The notes under the pieces were generated by a model. The model did no database searches. It saw only the letters and a list, made by a program, of their open reading frames with translations, and was not told the origin of the DNA. Made by a program: the position numbers and the translations under genes. Shown here piece by piece: positions 1-10,743 of a DNA stretch of 64,000 bases. The stretch comes from Knufia peltigerae (taxonomy: Eukaryota > Ascomycota > Eurotiomycetes > Chaetothyriales > Trichomeriaceae). The stretch lies in the NCBI GenBank assembly GCA_030247855.1, contig JAPDRN010000005.1:372001-436000 (forward strand), written 5' to 3'. The stretch's first letter is position 1, and every line of letters begins with the position of its first letter.

Positions 1-1207
1 GTCGGCAGGATCCTCTGTGAAGCCATCGTCTGAGTTGTTGTCCTGGGTTCCTCCCATCTCATCATCTGATAGTTCTGCCACATTCGGGTCGTACTTTAAA
101 TACCGCAAGGCGGCGTCTATGACGGTTGAAAGATGGGGGTGCATCTCGGTAGGACAAGAGCCTATCATAGACTCCAAGGAAATGAGTGCGGTCTCTCGCA
201 ACTCTTCCGTCTCTGTGTCTACCTCAATATCGTCATCCATGGAGGCCGTAGACGAGATTTCTTGTTGGCTTAGCACCTTGAGCACGTAAGGCACAACGGT
301 ATCAAGGTATGGACCGACTTTTGTGGGGATTGAGCGTGCGAGGGTACCAACCGTAGCGATGAGATATCTTCGGTGCTCCATACTAAGCTGCTCATTGTCA
401 AAGCTGTTTTTCAGTGCGGCAACAAATGAACCGACTTGAGCTTCGTTGAAATGGACCAGCAATGCGCCTATACCAGCCAGGGCTCTCTTCTTGACCACTC
501 CACCGGCTTGTGGACTCTCTAGGATGTGCATGGTGGACTTTGCGAGCTCAACCAGTTCCGCCTCTTGAAGCAAGGAGCCGTAGCATTTGACGACCTCAAT
601 CATGACATCGACAGCATCAGCACTGTAACCCTTGTCCTTATGCTTTTCCAGTAAACCAGTTGGTAGTCGAGGTGGTGTCTTACCAGCAGATAAGACGACA
701 TGACCGACCAGTCTCGGTATCAGCACCTTACTGATGGCACTATAGGCATCTTTCACCTCCTGTGCAGATGCTCCATTCGGCTGGGGCTGGGGCAACGCTG
801 AAATGAGACTTCGAAGGGCCGTGTTGGGAATTGAAAGGTCGATCTCCCGGCTGGTCAGATCAGTGATTTTATCGATCAATGGTGCCACGATATCGCCAGG
901 TGTGCGAGAAGCCAAAGGGCCGATACTGTTCGGACATTAACAAGAAAACTTGACTGCGAGACATTGTGACCTACCACTTTAGAGCCTGGTTCTGGACCTC
1001 CCCATTTTGGTCAGCTAGTGACTTCAGCAGACCATCGATTATCCTAGCTGCAGCGTGCGGGTCGCCTCGCAGGTATTCTGTGGATGTTGAGGAGAGAACA
1101 TTCGCCAGGTCACTGAGTTGCATGAAACGAATGTCCGGATCAGGGTCACTGATTTTGTTCAGCAGCCCCGAAATGCTCGCCTGAGCTTGGCCACGCTCCC
1201 TTGCCAT
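1..1207 (-). CDS. CAND1/TIP120 cullin-associated NEDD8-dissociated protein, N-terminal part (runs off the window)
   Basis: The N-terminal HEAT-repeat part of a CAND1-type protein, the exchange factor that binds un-neddylated cullin-RBX1 and swaps substrate-receptor modules. The first exon (975-1207) opens MARERGQAQASISGLLNKI and contains DPDPDIRFMQLSDL, the typical first HEAT repeat. A 49-bp intron (926-974, GTAGGT...ACAG) restores the frame into CIGPLASRTPGDIVAPLI, which matches the second-repeat pattern of the family. Exon 2 stays open (for example NTALRSLISALPQP and DVMIEVVKCYG) to base 1. The ATG at 1207 is the only sensible start. The family is about 1,200-1,350 residues, so only about a quarter is here. 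Identity rests on family pattern recognition; the rest of the gene cannot be judged. Confidence 0.88.
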
Positions 1208-1751
1208 CTTGCAGAGTAGTGGTAGAAGGAGGCAACCTCAAGAATGGAATCGTTTCAGACTTCTTGCCGTCATTTGAATGTCTTCTGGTGAATGCGGGGA
1301 TAGGATAGGACGGGGCGCTCGTATCTTTGGACGGTGATGTCAGGCAGTCAACACGCTCAAACGCTGGCCAGGATGGAAGTGAGACTAGTCGTGATATATT
1401 ACGCGACTGTGATCCTTCTGACGAGAAATGACAGATGTTGGAACGGACAATGCGGTGAAATAGGGAAATCGGAGTGGGATTTTTGGGTGTGTAGGCTGCA
1501 CAGCGTGGGCGTGAAGTTGGAGGGACAATAGACACTTAACGGTAGGTGCATTAGGTAAGCCATGACGCAGGGCACGCTCTACTGTACTCCGTAAGGTCTG
1601 GTTAATCACTCCACACTATTTGTCGAAAGCTTCTCCCGGAGCTTCTCAGGTACGAGTTGTGAGTACAACGGTTACTGCAATAGTCTCTACGTGACTTCGC
1701 ACCTTTCATAGTCTCCCCTGTTGTTTCTTTCCTCCCTCACATATCCCCTTA
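1208..1751. other. Divergent intergenic region between CAND1 and the 1752 gene
   Basis: Non-coding on inspection. It must hold both promoters. One copy of TACTCCGTA lies at 1585-1593. The open frames present are short, mutually overlapping and without family character. Confidence 0.6.
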
Positions 1752-2538
1752 ATGGCTTTCGCACGGTCTGCCGCCCTTCGGGGTAGCATTCGCTCAGCTG
1801 CTCTCAAGCGAGCCGCGGCGCAAGCTCGAACTACCTTCCGGGATATCGGCCGCCGGTCCTATGCTCAGGAACACGGCGCAAAGAAGAGCAGTGATCTTCC
1901 TTGGTTAGTGATTCTATAGAAGGAGATCCGAGTATCATGGTGGAATTCTAATGGGTACTCTCAGGCTAGTTGGTTCCGTTGTTGTCACCGTTCCGGCTGC
2001 CGGATGGCTCCTCCAGCAAAGTCCTAGCAAGTCCGACCATGGCCACGGCCATTCTGAACATAAGGAGGAGGCAGAAGAAGCTCCAGAACAAGAGTCCAAG
2101 GAAGAGGAGGAACCCAAGGAGGAGGCTGAAGACAAGAAATCAGAGGAGGACGCGTATGTTATTGCCGGGTAAACCACAATTGTGTTACATTTCACACTGA
2201 TATCGTTCTCAGAACCCCCAAGGGTCAGCCAGCCGGTGAGGAGCGAGACACCACCGAATCTGCGGGCGACAAGCAGGTGAGTTCTTTTACTGGAAAGTTT
2301 GCTATGATTATCTCTGACACAACAACTCCAGAAACAAGGTGATGTCTCAGGAGCTAGCAATCCACTCGCGAATGACGGCGACCGATCCAAGAAAGCTGAA
2401 GGACCGCCAGAAACCGCAAAGGTCCACGGTACTGTCGACTCATCAAGGCCTGTCGGTGGTCACAAGGACCCTGAAAAGTCCCAGCCGTCCGCTGGAGAGA
2501 AGGACGAATCAAAGAAGGAGAACTCCGAGGAGAAGTGA
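1752..2538 (+). CDS. Small mitochondrial-type protein with acidic low-complexity C-terminus, uncharacterised
   Basis: Four exons: 1752-1903, 1965-2153, 2213-2276 and 2332-2538, giving about 203 residues. The N-terminus, beginning MAFARSAALRGSIRSAALKR, is rich in Arg, Ala and Ser with no acidic residue for about 30 positions, as expected of a mitochondrial presequence. A single hydrophobic stretch, LVGSVVVTVPAAGWLL, follows at the exon 1/2 junction. Next come a HGHGHSEHKEE segment and a long Glu/Lys/Asp-rich hydrophilic tail ending SKKENSEEK. All three introns have good donors (GTTAGT, GTATGT, GTGAGT) and CAG acceptors, and the frame is kept at each junction. This suggests a single-pass inner-membrane protein with a disordered tail; that is inference. 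I do not recognise the family and assign no function. Confidence 0.72.
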
Positions 2539-3202
2539 ACATGGCCCAAGTTCAGAGCTCTACAATCTGTCTGAATTGGGCAATCTTCAGATGTACTTGC
2601 ATAGGCCCGCATCGTTGTCACCACATAATTCAGTGTGTAGAAAAGCATTTCCCAGATTCACGCTCCTTCCTCCGCTGGCCGCGTCAGTGTCAGGTCTCTT
2701 TTTCTGTCTTATTGTACTCCGTATGTTCATAAGAGTCGTCCATAGGTTGATCACATTGTAGTGGATACTCGCAACAACCCTGTGGAAAGCTCGAGGGCAA
2801 TTTCCATTCTCTGTGGATCGAGATATATGGAAATTGAGGCTCTGTATCTCCATCGGGTTGTCCATACGAGCATACGAAATACGAAGGCTTGCTGCTGGGG
2901 CAGCGAGGCTAGCAAACAAGGCCCCCTATTCGCTGCGTCAAAGACTTTTTCCAGCCAAAGATGATGCACACGCTCTCCTCATTTCACTAAGCACCCTGCA
3001 CGCGGTTGATCATTTATTATTTAAGCTGCCACATGTGTTGTTTGACTTGCAGCACACCCGTGTCTGCCGGCTGACAGTACTCTCCATCTTGTTGCCTCTT
3101 CATCTAGACATTGTGCCACCTACCTAGGCAGTCACCTACTCATCAACTCGTTCCCAACGTCCTGACATCGCGACATTGGTCCCGATCCCGACAACGGCCA
3201 TC
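2539..3202. other. Intergenic region
   Basis: 3' flank of the small mitochondrial-type gene and 5' flank of the ceramide synthase gene. TACTCCGTA occurs at 2715-2723. No gene seen. Confidence 0.55.
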
Positions 3203-4642
3203 ATGGCTCGTCCACGTCGAACGTCGAGCAATCTTGGGGGTGATCCCCGTGGAGACACCAGCGCCCCTGCGTGGGCGACGATGACACCAAAGCTGCCGCT
3301 TCAGCCTTCTGTATGCTATGCACATGATTTTTTGTGGCGTCTCGTCGCCCCAAGTTCGAGCTGACCGGTTGTTCGCAGAATAGCGAGAAAGAACTCAAGC
3401 CTCACTCGAAGCGACGGAAAGCTCGCTCGGCGTTCCGCAAATGGAAGAATCTCTCCTACCGTCATACCTGGCTGAACCCTCTCGTTTTGATGCTGGCCAT
3501 CCTTGGGGCCTACTTTGTCAACCCTGGAGAACAAAACCCCTTGCACAAAGCCATTTTCTTATCATACCCGTTGGGACCGGACTACCCAGGCGGACCAAAC
3601 ATGTACGGGAAGGGCTATGCGGACTGGGCCTTCGTGGGTTTCTATACGATCGTCTTGACGTTCACACGAGAGTTCATAATGCAAAAACTGCTACGGCCAC
3701 TGGCCATCCGCTGCGGCATGAAAAAGAGAGGGAAGCAGTCACGTTTCATGGAACAAGTCTACACGGCCATCTACTTTGGCATTTTTGGACCTTTTGGACT
3801 CTATGTCATGAAGCAGGGCCCGCTGTGGTATTTCAATACCACGGCCATGTTTGAAGGATTTCCTCACCGGAAGCACGAAGGGGTGTTCAAAGCTTACTAC
3901 CTGTTGCAGGCTGCATACTGGTCTCAACAAGCCATTGTCCTCATGCTGCAACAGGAGAAACCCCGCAAAGACTTCAAAGAGCTGGTACTGCACCACATCG
4001 TCACATTGTCTTTGATTGGGTTGAGTTACCGATTCCATTTTGCCAAGATGGGTATCGCGGTCTATATCACCCACGACATTAGTGATTTCTTCCTCGCGGT
4101 AAGTTGTTGTGGTGATGATGGCGGACATGAGTGTGTACAAAAAGCCGAGACTGACTTGCTCGCTTCTTTTTCAGACGTCCAAAACCCTCAATTATCTCGA
4201 TTCTATCATCGTCGGGCCATATTATTTCTTATTCATGGTCGTGTGGACTTACCTTCGACACTACATCAATCTTCGCATTCTGTGGGCGACTTTGACCGAA
4301 TTCCGGACCGTTGGACCTTACGAGTTGAATTGGGAAACTCAACAATACAAGTGTTGGATCAGTCAGGTCATTACGTTTTCCTTGCTGGCTTGTCTCCAGG
4401 CCGTCAACCTGTTTTGGTTATTCTTGATCCTCCGGATCGCGAAGAACTTTGCCTTCAATAGTGTGAGAGCGGACGAACGTAGTGAGGATGAGGATGAGGA
4501 AGACGACGACGAGCCGACGGAGAAGGACACTGCCAAAAATGCTGCAAAGGCGGCCAACGGAACCAAACCTGTCGTTCTCGTTAATGGCGTTCCGGTCGAG
4601 AGTGAGTCGAAAGCAGAAGGCGTCAGGAAGAGGAAGGGGTGA
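3203..4642 (+). CDS. LAG1: Ceramide synthase, LAG1/TRAM-LAG1-CLN8 family
   Basis: Acyl-CoA-dependent ceramide synthase of the ER membrane, joining a sphingoid base to a fatty acyl-CoA. Exons 3203-3310, 3379-4098 and 4175-4642 give 431 residues, the usual fungal size. The TLC domain spans roughly residues 120-370 with several hydrophobic spans. The Lag1 motif is present: HHIVTLSLIGLSYRFHF followed by GIAVYITHDISDFFLA, with the paired His and the HD needed for activity. Intron 2 interrupts just after DFFLA and exon 3 resumes TSKTLNYLDS, as in homologues. The C-terminus is an acidic run (EDEDEEDDDEPTEKD) followed by a Lys-rich tail ending KRKG, compatible with CK2-type phosphorylation sites known for yeast Lag1. 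The ATG at 3203 lies in a good context (tcATGG) and its exon joins in frame. Fungi often have two paralogues (Lag1/Lac1 or BarA/LagA); which one this is was not resolved. Confidence 0.92.
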
Positions 4643-6090
4643 TTCCGTTCCAGGTTGTTTTGGTTCTTTTCACCCTTGCCCTATCTTTTAGATGCCATGT
4701 CATAACTGAACTTTTTATTTTCACGAATACTCCTTATTAATATACTAATAGAAATCATGAAATGAAATTCTCGGGTTCTGTCTTTCTTTTCTGGTTGAAC
4801 GGTAGGTAAGGTCATACTTGTACCAGCCGTGGGTTTGTTTGTGCTAGGCACTGCGTCCGACTGACAAGCGATTTCACAACTTTGGCATCCTTTTTCGCAG
4901 CTCGTTTGGTAAGCATGGAACACAATGCCATATCTTGACCCCTGTATTGCCCACCCCCTCGAGGGAACTGGACAGCGAGCGAAGAAGGAAAAAAAAGACT
5001 CTTCTAGATCCGTCGTTTTGACGGTGATGAAATCCGCATGAAAATAATATTGCCGAACCATCATTGTAGCCGGAGACAAAGTTGACTGCTGGGGACAGAA
5101 TGTGGGGTAGATATCCTTCTCCCAGAGGATACTGTTACCAGGACTGTAAACGAGTACGAGCAGCCAGCCATGGTGAACAGTTGGTATGTGTATGTGGCTT
5201 AACCCTTTCCCACCATTGGGGTAGGTATCCTGATGTTGCCTCCCGTTCATCTGGTGGTGACCGAGAAACCATAACTCGTCGTGTTGTTGTCGTTTTACTA
5301 CCCGGTGGGAGGTAGGCATTCGACGTTGAAAAACTTTGTTGCCACACGTTGATCCTGATGTATCGGGGTTTACTACTGGCAACCCTAACAGTAGGTACCG
5401 TCTACACGATCCGGGAAAGACGCATACGGGGATACTGTAACGCAGGGGGGAACAAAATGCACACCGTGCAAGCTCCGTGGTGGTTCTCCGACACCTGCCT
5501 GAGGTAGGTAAGTAAAATCTGGAGACAATAATCGGGCATGGCGACACAACCCAATGGATTCATCGGCAATTCATTTATTGGGAGAACATGGGAATGTGGC
5601 TCTTTTGACGACAATAATACCCGTAACATTTACTCCGTATTACTGGTACTCCAGTACCCGGACATCCCTGTCCGACAAAGACTGTTCTGGTCTTGCCCGC
5701 AAAAATCTCCCCTTTCACCACATATCGTGGGGCTCGTTCCCTCAAGTGGGGCATTTGTCTGTTTCCCTGAGAATGATGGGGAAAGGGAACCAACTGTCAA
5801 CTACCATCAGCGTGAGCGAGAGCATTCTAGTGGAGAGGGCAGGGCACAGGCGACACAGGCCTGGAAAAATAGATGTGGTTCAGATGAATCAAACGTGGGA
5901 GTTAAAAGTGGTGGTGGTGGTTCTCGTAGAAGAGCCTTTGAAAAACAATAATGCACCAACTAGACTCACATTCCTCTCATCCTTGTGCTGCTACATCGTG
6001 ACCTGTGTCAGCAGTATCTCCATACCTTGTCCCCGGTAGTGATATCGAGCCATCATTACTTCCCTTCGCGGGCGGTAGAAGAAGATCAAG
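4643..6090. other. Long intergenic region between the ceramide synthase and P450 genes
   Basis: About 1.45 kb. TACTCCGT occurs at 5631-5638 and several GGTAGGTA-like words lie near 4801, 5221, 5393 and 5508. A 288-codon open frame on the minus strand (4681-5547) has no ATG at its start and no family features, and is not called. Confidence 0.6.
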
Positions 6091-7762
6091 ATGACGACCA
6101 ACAACAAAATCATAACCGAAGATGCGCCAGTCACCAAGTCGGCCATCTTGGTCGTGTGGGCTTTTATCGCAGCGAACCCTCTCCTGGTTCCCGCCATCAC
6201 ACTCTTCATACTCCTGGTCGCGCGACCACTTTACAGACGATATTCTTCCCCTCTGCGACAGTTCCCTGGACCGTTCCTCGCCTCGTGCACCAGAGCATGG
6301 AGGATGTGGAGCGTCTGGACGGGCAAGAACGAACAGCACTACATCGACGTACACAGAAAGTATGGACCCATTGTTCGGACCGGACCAAATGAAGTTTCGC
6401 TTTCGTCGCCAGAGGCCGCCCTCGATTTGTTCAAGACCGGTAAGGGATTCCACAAGACCGACTTCTATGGCGTCTTCCCGCCTCCAGAGAACCCAGATAT
6501 CTTTACCGAAACCCGAGAGTCCGTGCATGGTGTGAAGAAGCGATATGCAGCCACCCCGTACAGTCTGGCATCAATGCAACAATGTACCGACCGCATTGAA
6601 GGCACCGAGCAACTTCTTATCTCACAGCTGGATAAATTTACCGAGGACCACAAAGTTTGCGATTTGGGAGATTGGTTGCATTTCTTTGCTTTTGATGTGA
6701 GTGTTGACTTGAGTGGATGTTGAAGCAGTTGAGCAGTGAGACTGATGATTTGTGCACAGGTTCTGGGTGAGGTCGCCTTTTCTAAAAAGTTTGGTTTCCT
6801 CGAGGCAGGTGTCGACGTTGACCGTGCCATCAAGACCATCGACGATTCGCAATGGTATAATGGCCTGATTGGACAGGTCCCGTGGCTTGACCATATTTTC
6901 AGACGCAATCCTCTCTGGCAGTTCATTCCTTTCCTGGCCACCAAGAACGCTCTGGTCACTCGTGTAGCCATGGGCCAGCTGGAGAAGCGCACCAACCCTC
7001 AGGGCGAAAAGGTCGAATACAAGGACCTTCTCAACAGTTTGATCGAAGCACAGAAACAGCATCCTGAAGCCCTCGGCAAGGGTGACGTATTCGCCATTGC
7101 GCATGGTGCAATTTTCGCAGGAAGTGACAGCACAGCGAGTACTATGCAGAGCTTCATGTGGCAAGTGGTGTCGAACAAGCGAGTGTACGAAAAGTTGATG
7201 AAGGAAATTCTGGCTGCCGATCTTTCGGACATGGTAACATACAACGAGGCTCAAAATCTGCCGTACTTCCAGGCTTGCTTGAAGGAAGCCATGAGAATTA
7301 ACCCCGCTGTGGGCTTGAACATCACGCGAAAGGTGCCGCTTGGTGGTGCTGAGCTTGGGTGTCATAAGCTGCCAGGTGGTACGGAGGTCGCGGTCAACGG
7401 CTGGGTTCTGCACAGAGATACCAGCATTTTTGGGGAAGACGCTGAAGTATTCAGACCAGAGAGATGGATTGAAGGCGACAAGGAGAATATCAAGAGGATG
7501 GAGAGATGTATGTTCCAGGTAAGGTTTCTCTCATCGCCGAGGAGTTGTTCAAGAGCTAATTGTTTGTTAGTTTGGTGGCGGATCCCATGTCTGCATCGGT
7601 CGACATCTCGCTCTTCTGGAAATGAACAAGGTCTTACCTCAGCTGCTACGACGATACGAAATCCAGCTTGTCAATCCCAAGAAGGGCCTCGAACACCATT
7701 CCAGTTTCTTCGTTGTACAGTGGGGTCTTTTGACATACCTAACACTAAGAGAGAAGGCATAA
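6091..7762 (+). CDS. Cytochrome P450 monooxygenase (pisatin-demethylase-like group)
   Basis: Microsomal class II P450. Exons 6091-6696, 6760-7518 and 7571-7762 encode 518 residues, full length. A hydrophobic anchor lies at about residues 18-45 (FIAANPLLVPAITLFILLVA), followed by a proline-rich hinge with FPGPFLAS. The I-helix segment AIFAGSDSTAST holds the oxygen-activating Thr region. The K-helix ExxR is seen in LKEAMR, the PERF-like motif in FRPERW, and the haem loop FGGGSHVCIGRH starts exon 3 with the ligand at Cys463. The segment KYGPIVRTGPNEVSLSSPEA is typical of the fungal group containing pisatin demethylase. The substrate cannot be told from sequence. It stands alone between housekeeping genes, with no oxidoreductase or backbone gene nearby, so a cluster role is not indicated; xenobiotic or phytochemical oxidation is inference. 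Confidence 0.93.
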
Positions 7763-8409
7763 ATGCGTGGAGTTAATCTGGAGTCAGTGTTTCAAAATGG
7801 ACGCAGTGGTGTCTGGCTGAAAAGTCACCTTGCTTCGACTCCCTACCGATGTCGAAACTACAAAGTTCCACCGGCAGTACGAATATTCAAGTCTCCAGGG
7901 ACTGTTTCTCCATGAGGCTGGTCTCATCAATGGGCTGATGGGCAAGCATTGTCTCGAACAGATCACGCAAAACCAACGTCAGATCGTCCAGATATCGAAT
8001 AGTCGTGTATGTTATCATGATTGAGATGACCACAACACTGTTGGGTCAAATATCCATGTGGAAGTGTTTTATAATACGCAGTTGAAGTACAAATAGTCAA
8101 GCAACCTGCAACCTGCACTAAGATTTTTTCTCAGTGTAAAGATACTCGTAAAAGTAGAGTGTGTTGAATCAAGTGCTGTTTGAATGAGGCCTGAAGAATG
8201 AAAGGAAGCCATGTGCCAAGAAATCTGGGGTTCGGCGAGTCCAGCCAGTTCCACCTGCTGCGTGCAAAAGACTGTTTAGCGAGACTGTCGTTCTACTATG
8301 CTTTGGCACTGAACGACGAAACAATTCACCTGCAGAAGGACAGGCCCTACATTACCTTCTCCGGACCTCTACTTCCTCTACACACACTTCTCACACAACC
8401 CTCTCAATC
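7763..8409. other. Intergenic region
   Basis: 3' flank of the P450 gene and promoter of the U1A/U2B''-like gene. The last 70 bases before 8410 are C/T-rich (cttctccggacctctacttcc), like a fungal leader. No gene seen. Confidence 0.55.
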
Positions 8410-9241
8410 ATGGCGACTGCAACGCAGAATGCGCCCAGCTCGACGTAAGCCGCCATCATCCTCTGGCTTCATCCCCCACTGGTCCCAAGTTTTGTACTGA
8501 CCTAAACCCAGAGTCTACGTGAAGAACCTCGAAGAACGAATAAAGATCGACCAACTCAAAGAAGCCCTCACCGAAATCTTCTCGGAATACGGCAACATCA
8601 TCGACCTCGTGGCCAAGAAGAACCTGAAAGCCAAGGGCCAGGCGTTTATCGTTTTCGACAGCGCGGACGATGCGGCCAAGGCGATCGAAGAGATCAACGG
8701 CTTCGAGCTGTTCGACAAGCCCATGCAACTTGACTTTGCGCGCACGCGGTCCGACGCAACGGTGCTGAAGCAGGAAGGCGAGCCCGGACTGGAGAAGTGG
8801 AAGAGAACACGATTAGCGGAGAAAGAGCGGAAACAGGCACTCGAGGCGACACAACAGAAACTCAAAAGACCAGCGCCGTCGATGGCGAGTGCGCAAGAGA
8901 CCGCTGGGGGGCTTACGGCCCGGCCGGCGAAGACGGCCAAGGGTGCCGGCCTCAAATCCTCGGGCACGAACGCTGCGGCCATTGTGCCAGACGAATACCT
9001 ACCTCCGAATAAGATCTTGTTCATTCGAGATCTACCAGACAGTTACGACGCAGATGGTTTGTCACGGATATTCAGCAGATTTGAAGGATTCAAGGAGGTC
9101 AGAATGGTGCCGGGTCGCAAAGGTATCGCATTCGTGGAGTACGAGGCTGAAGCGGGCGCTATAAGTGCCAAAGAGGCGACGGCAGGGATGCAACTTGGTG
9201 ACGAAGGAAAGGGAATTAGGGTCACGTATCAACGAGCATAA
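8410..9241 (+). CDS. U1A/U2B''-type small nuclear ribonucleoprotein, two RRM domains
   Basis: Spliceosomal snRNP protein of the SNF/U1A/U2B'' family, which binds a stem-loop of U1 or U2 snRNA. Exon 1 (8410-8444) encodes only MATATQNAPSS plus two bases of the next codon; exon 2 is 8512-9241, and the total is 254 residues. RRM1 (about 13-90) begins VYVKNLEERIKIDQLKEAL, the hallmark opening of this family, with RNP1-like KGQAFIVF. A basic linker (EKERKQALEATQQKLKRPAP) joins to RRM2 (about 177-252), which has RNP2 ILFIRDLP and RNP1 KGIAFVEY. Without exon 1 the large open frame would lack an ATG, which supports the intron at 8445-8511. Choosing between U1A (Mud1-like) and U2B'' (Msl1-like) needs a phylogeny; many fungi carry one dual-role gene. 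Confidence 0.9.
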
Positions 9242-9444
9242 GCCACGAAGGGGAGCATGGCGTTGGTGCTTAGTATTGTTTCATTACGGCCAGGCTGGGT
9301 GACGAGAACAGAACGATAAGTGTCAACCCAGGGATTTAATACCCCCGATACATTGACATGGGGTTGGGTACTTTTACAGTACTTGGTACATTGCAGCGGC
9401 GTTGGTGGATAAAGTGGCCAGCAGAACCTGCGCATGAAATCGCT

Positions 9445-10433
9445 TTAAAAGATAACATCATCATCCTCATGTTCTCCCAGAACGTCCTGGGTTGCAGACT
9501 CCGCCTCTGGTTCCTCGTTGCTTTGGCCTTTTGCAGCTTGTGCCTCTCTCTGTTTTCTGATCTCGGCGTCTGCTGCAGCTTGGTCCCTTTGTTTCTTGCC
9601 CGATACCTTCTTTAGTCTGTAGAACTCTTCTCGATCAAGTTCGTCCAACTCGGAATTAATGTCTGTATAACGTGGTTAGCGCGACAAGGAATATCAGGAA
9701 CCAAAAAATATACTCACATTTGATGGTGTTTTCTGTTCTTGGAATGATGACATGCTCAATCGCATTGACTCTTCGGTTCACGACCTTGATGACCTCGTCC
9801 AAGATCATGAATGCTGTCTGTAAGCTGGCCAGCTCGACGAGTGTCTCAACGGCCCTGGTATAGGTTTCTCGACATCTTTGCACTTGTTGCCCTCCTTTTC
9901 CAAGACCTGTCAATCCAAAGTCGTTGATCTCGTCCTTGGTGTATCCTTCAAATTGTGGCAAGAAAACACCAGAGACGTTTTCTTGTTTTGTTTTGATACG
10001 AAACCGGGCCGTCTTGACAGACTCTTGGATTTGATAACCTATGTCTCCTCCAACTGCATACGATACTTCGGCCAGAGAGAAGGCAGCAATCTGCATAACT
10101 CGACCCATCTTCCGTTTGGCCTCATCGATTCGTTTGAGGATCTCTGTAGAATATCGTTAGATTAAGTGACAATCTAATCCCAGTGCTCACAAACCTCGGA
10201 ATCGTCTGTTGGGATTGTCAGCATTGCACTCGAAACGAAAGGCACAGATACATACTTGGTCAAGGCCTCGCTCTTTCTCTTGAGCAGACTGTGTCCTGTC
10301 TGAGCTCCCTTCAATTTGTTGTTCATCTGACCAAGGGCCTGCCGTGTTGGAAAGACGGCCTCCCGCTAAACCTGATGTTAGCGTTTGCATTGGGTCAAAG
10401 GGCATAATAACATACGCCTGCTCCTTGGGACAT
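9445..10433 (-). CDS. VMA8: V-type proton ATPase subunit D
   Basis: Central-stalk subunit D of the vacuolar H+-ATPase V1 sector, a long coiled-coil rotor shaft. Five exons on the minus strand: 10416-10433 (only MSQGAG), 10256-10365, an 11-nt micro-exon 10195-10205, 9718-10143 and 9445-9662. Together they give 260 residues, the normal length. The spliced protein reads REAVFPTRQALGQMNNKLKG, then KRKSEALTKRFREILKRIDE across the micro-exon, then the highly conserved GRVMQIAAFSLAEVSYAVGG and GLTGLGKGGQQVQRCRETY, and VNRRVNAIEHVIIPRTENTI before the last intron. The final exon gives YINSELDELDREEFYRLKKV and an acidic end (GEHEDDDVIF). Only with the micro-exon is the conserved core continuous. It is divergent from Syf1 with a spacer of about 310 bp. 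Confidence 0.95.
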
Positions 10434-10743
10434 CTTGGAGAAGAAGCACCTGTGTGCTATGTCGAATTCAAACGGGACTGGTACAATGGGGAGGAGGATG
10501 CGAAGCTCTATTCAAGCTCGCTTATCGACGCACATGCGAGGCTGAACTTGACGACATCCAACGTTCCTCTCCCGCAGCCGCTAAAATGATGTTCCGAAGG
10601 TTCTCGCTAAACTTTCCCTTTGCGCGCCATGCTTTCTCTTCGCGAGCCGCATTTTTCGAGAACTGCAAGCAAGCAGGTTGTAGGACAAATTGACCACGAT
10701 GCCTGGGATCTTACGCAAATCGCACCCTGGGTCAGAGGTCGCC
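10434..10743. other. Shared divergent promoter of VMA8 and SYF1
   Basis: About 310 bp separates the two start codons, so both promoters must overlap here. No TATA box is evident. An alternative upstream Syf1 ATG lies at 10699. Confidence 0.55.

Noticed and set aside
4681..5547. 288-codon minus-strand open frame downstream of the ceramide synthase
   Set aside because: It does not begin with ATG, has an unnatural Cys/Arg/Pro/His-rich composition and no splice or family evidence.
5554..6039. 161-codon frame starting MDSSAIHLLGEHGNVALL before the P450
   Set aside because: No family features, heavy overlap with other frames, and it sits in the promoter region of the P450.
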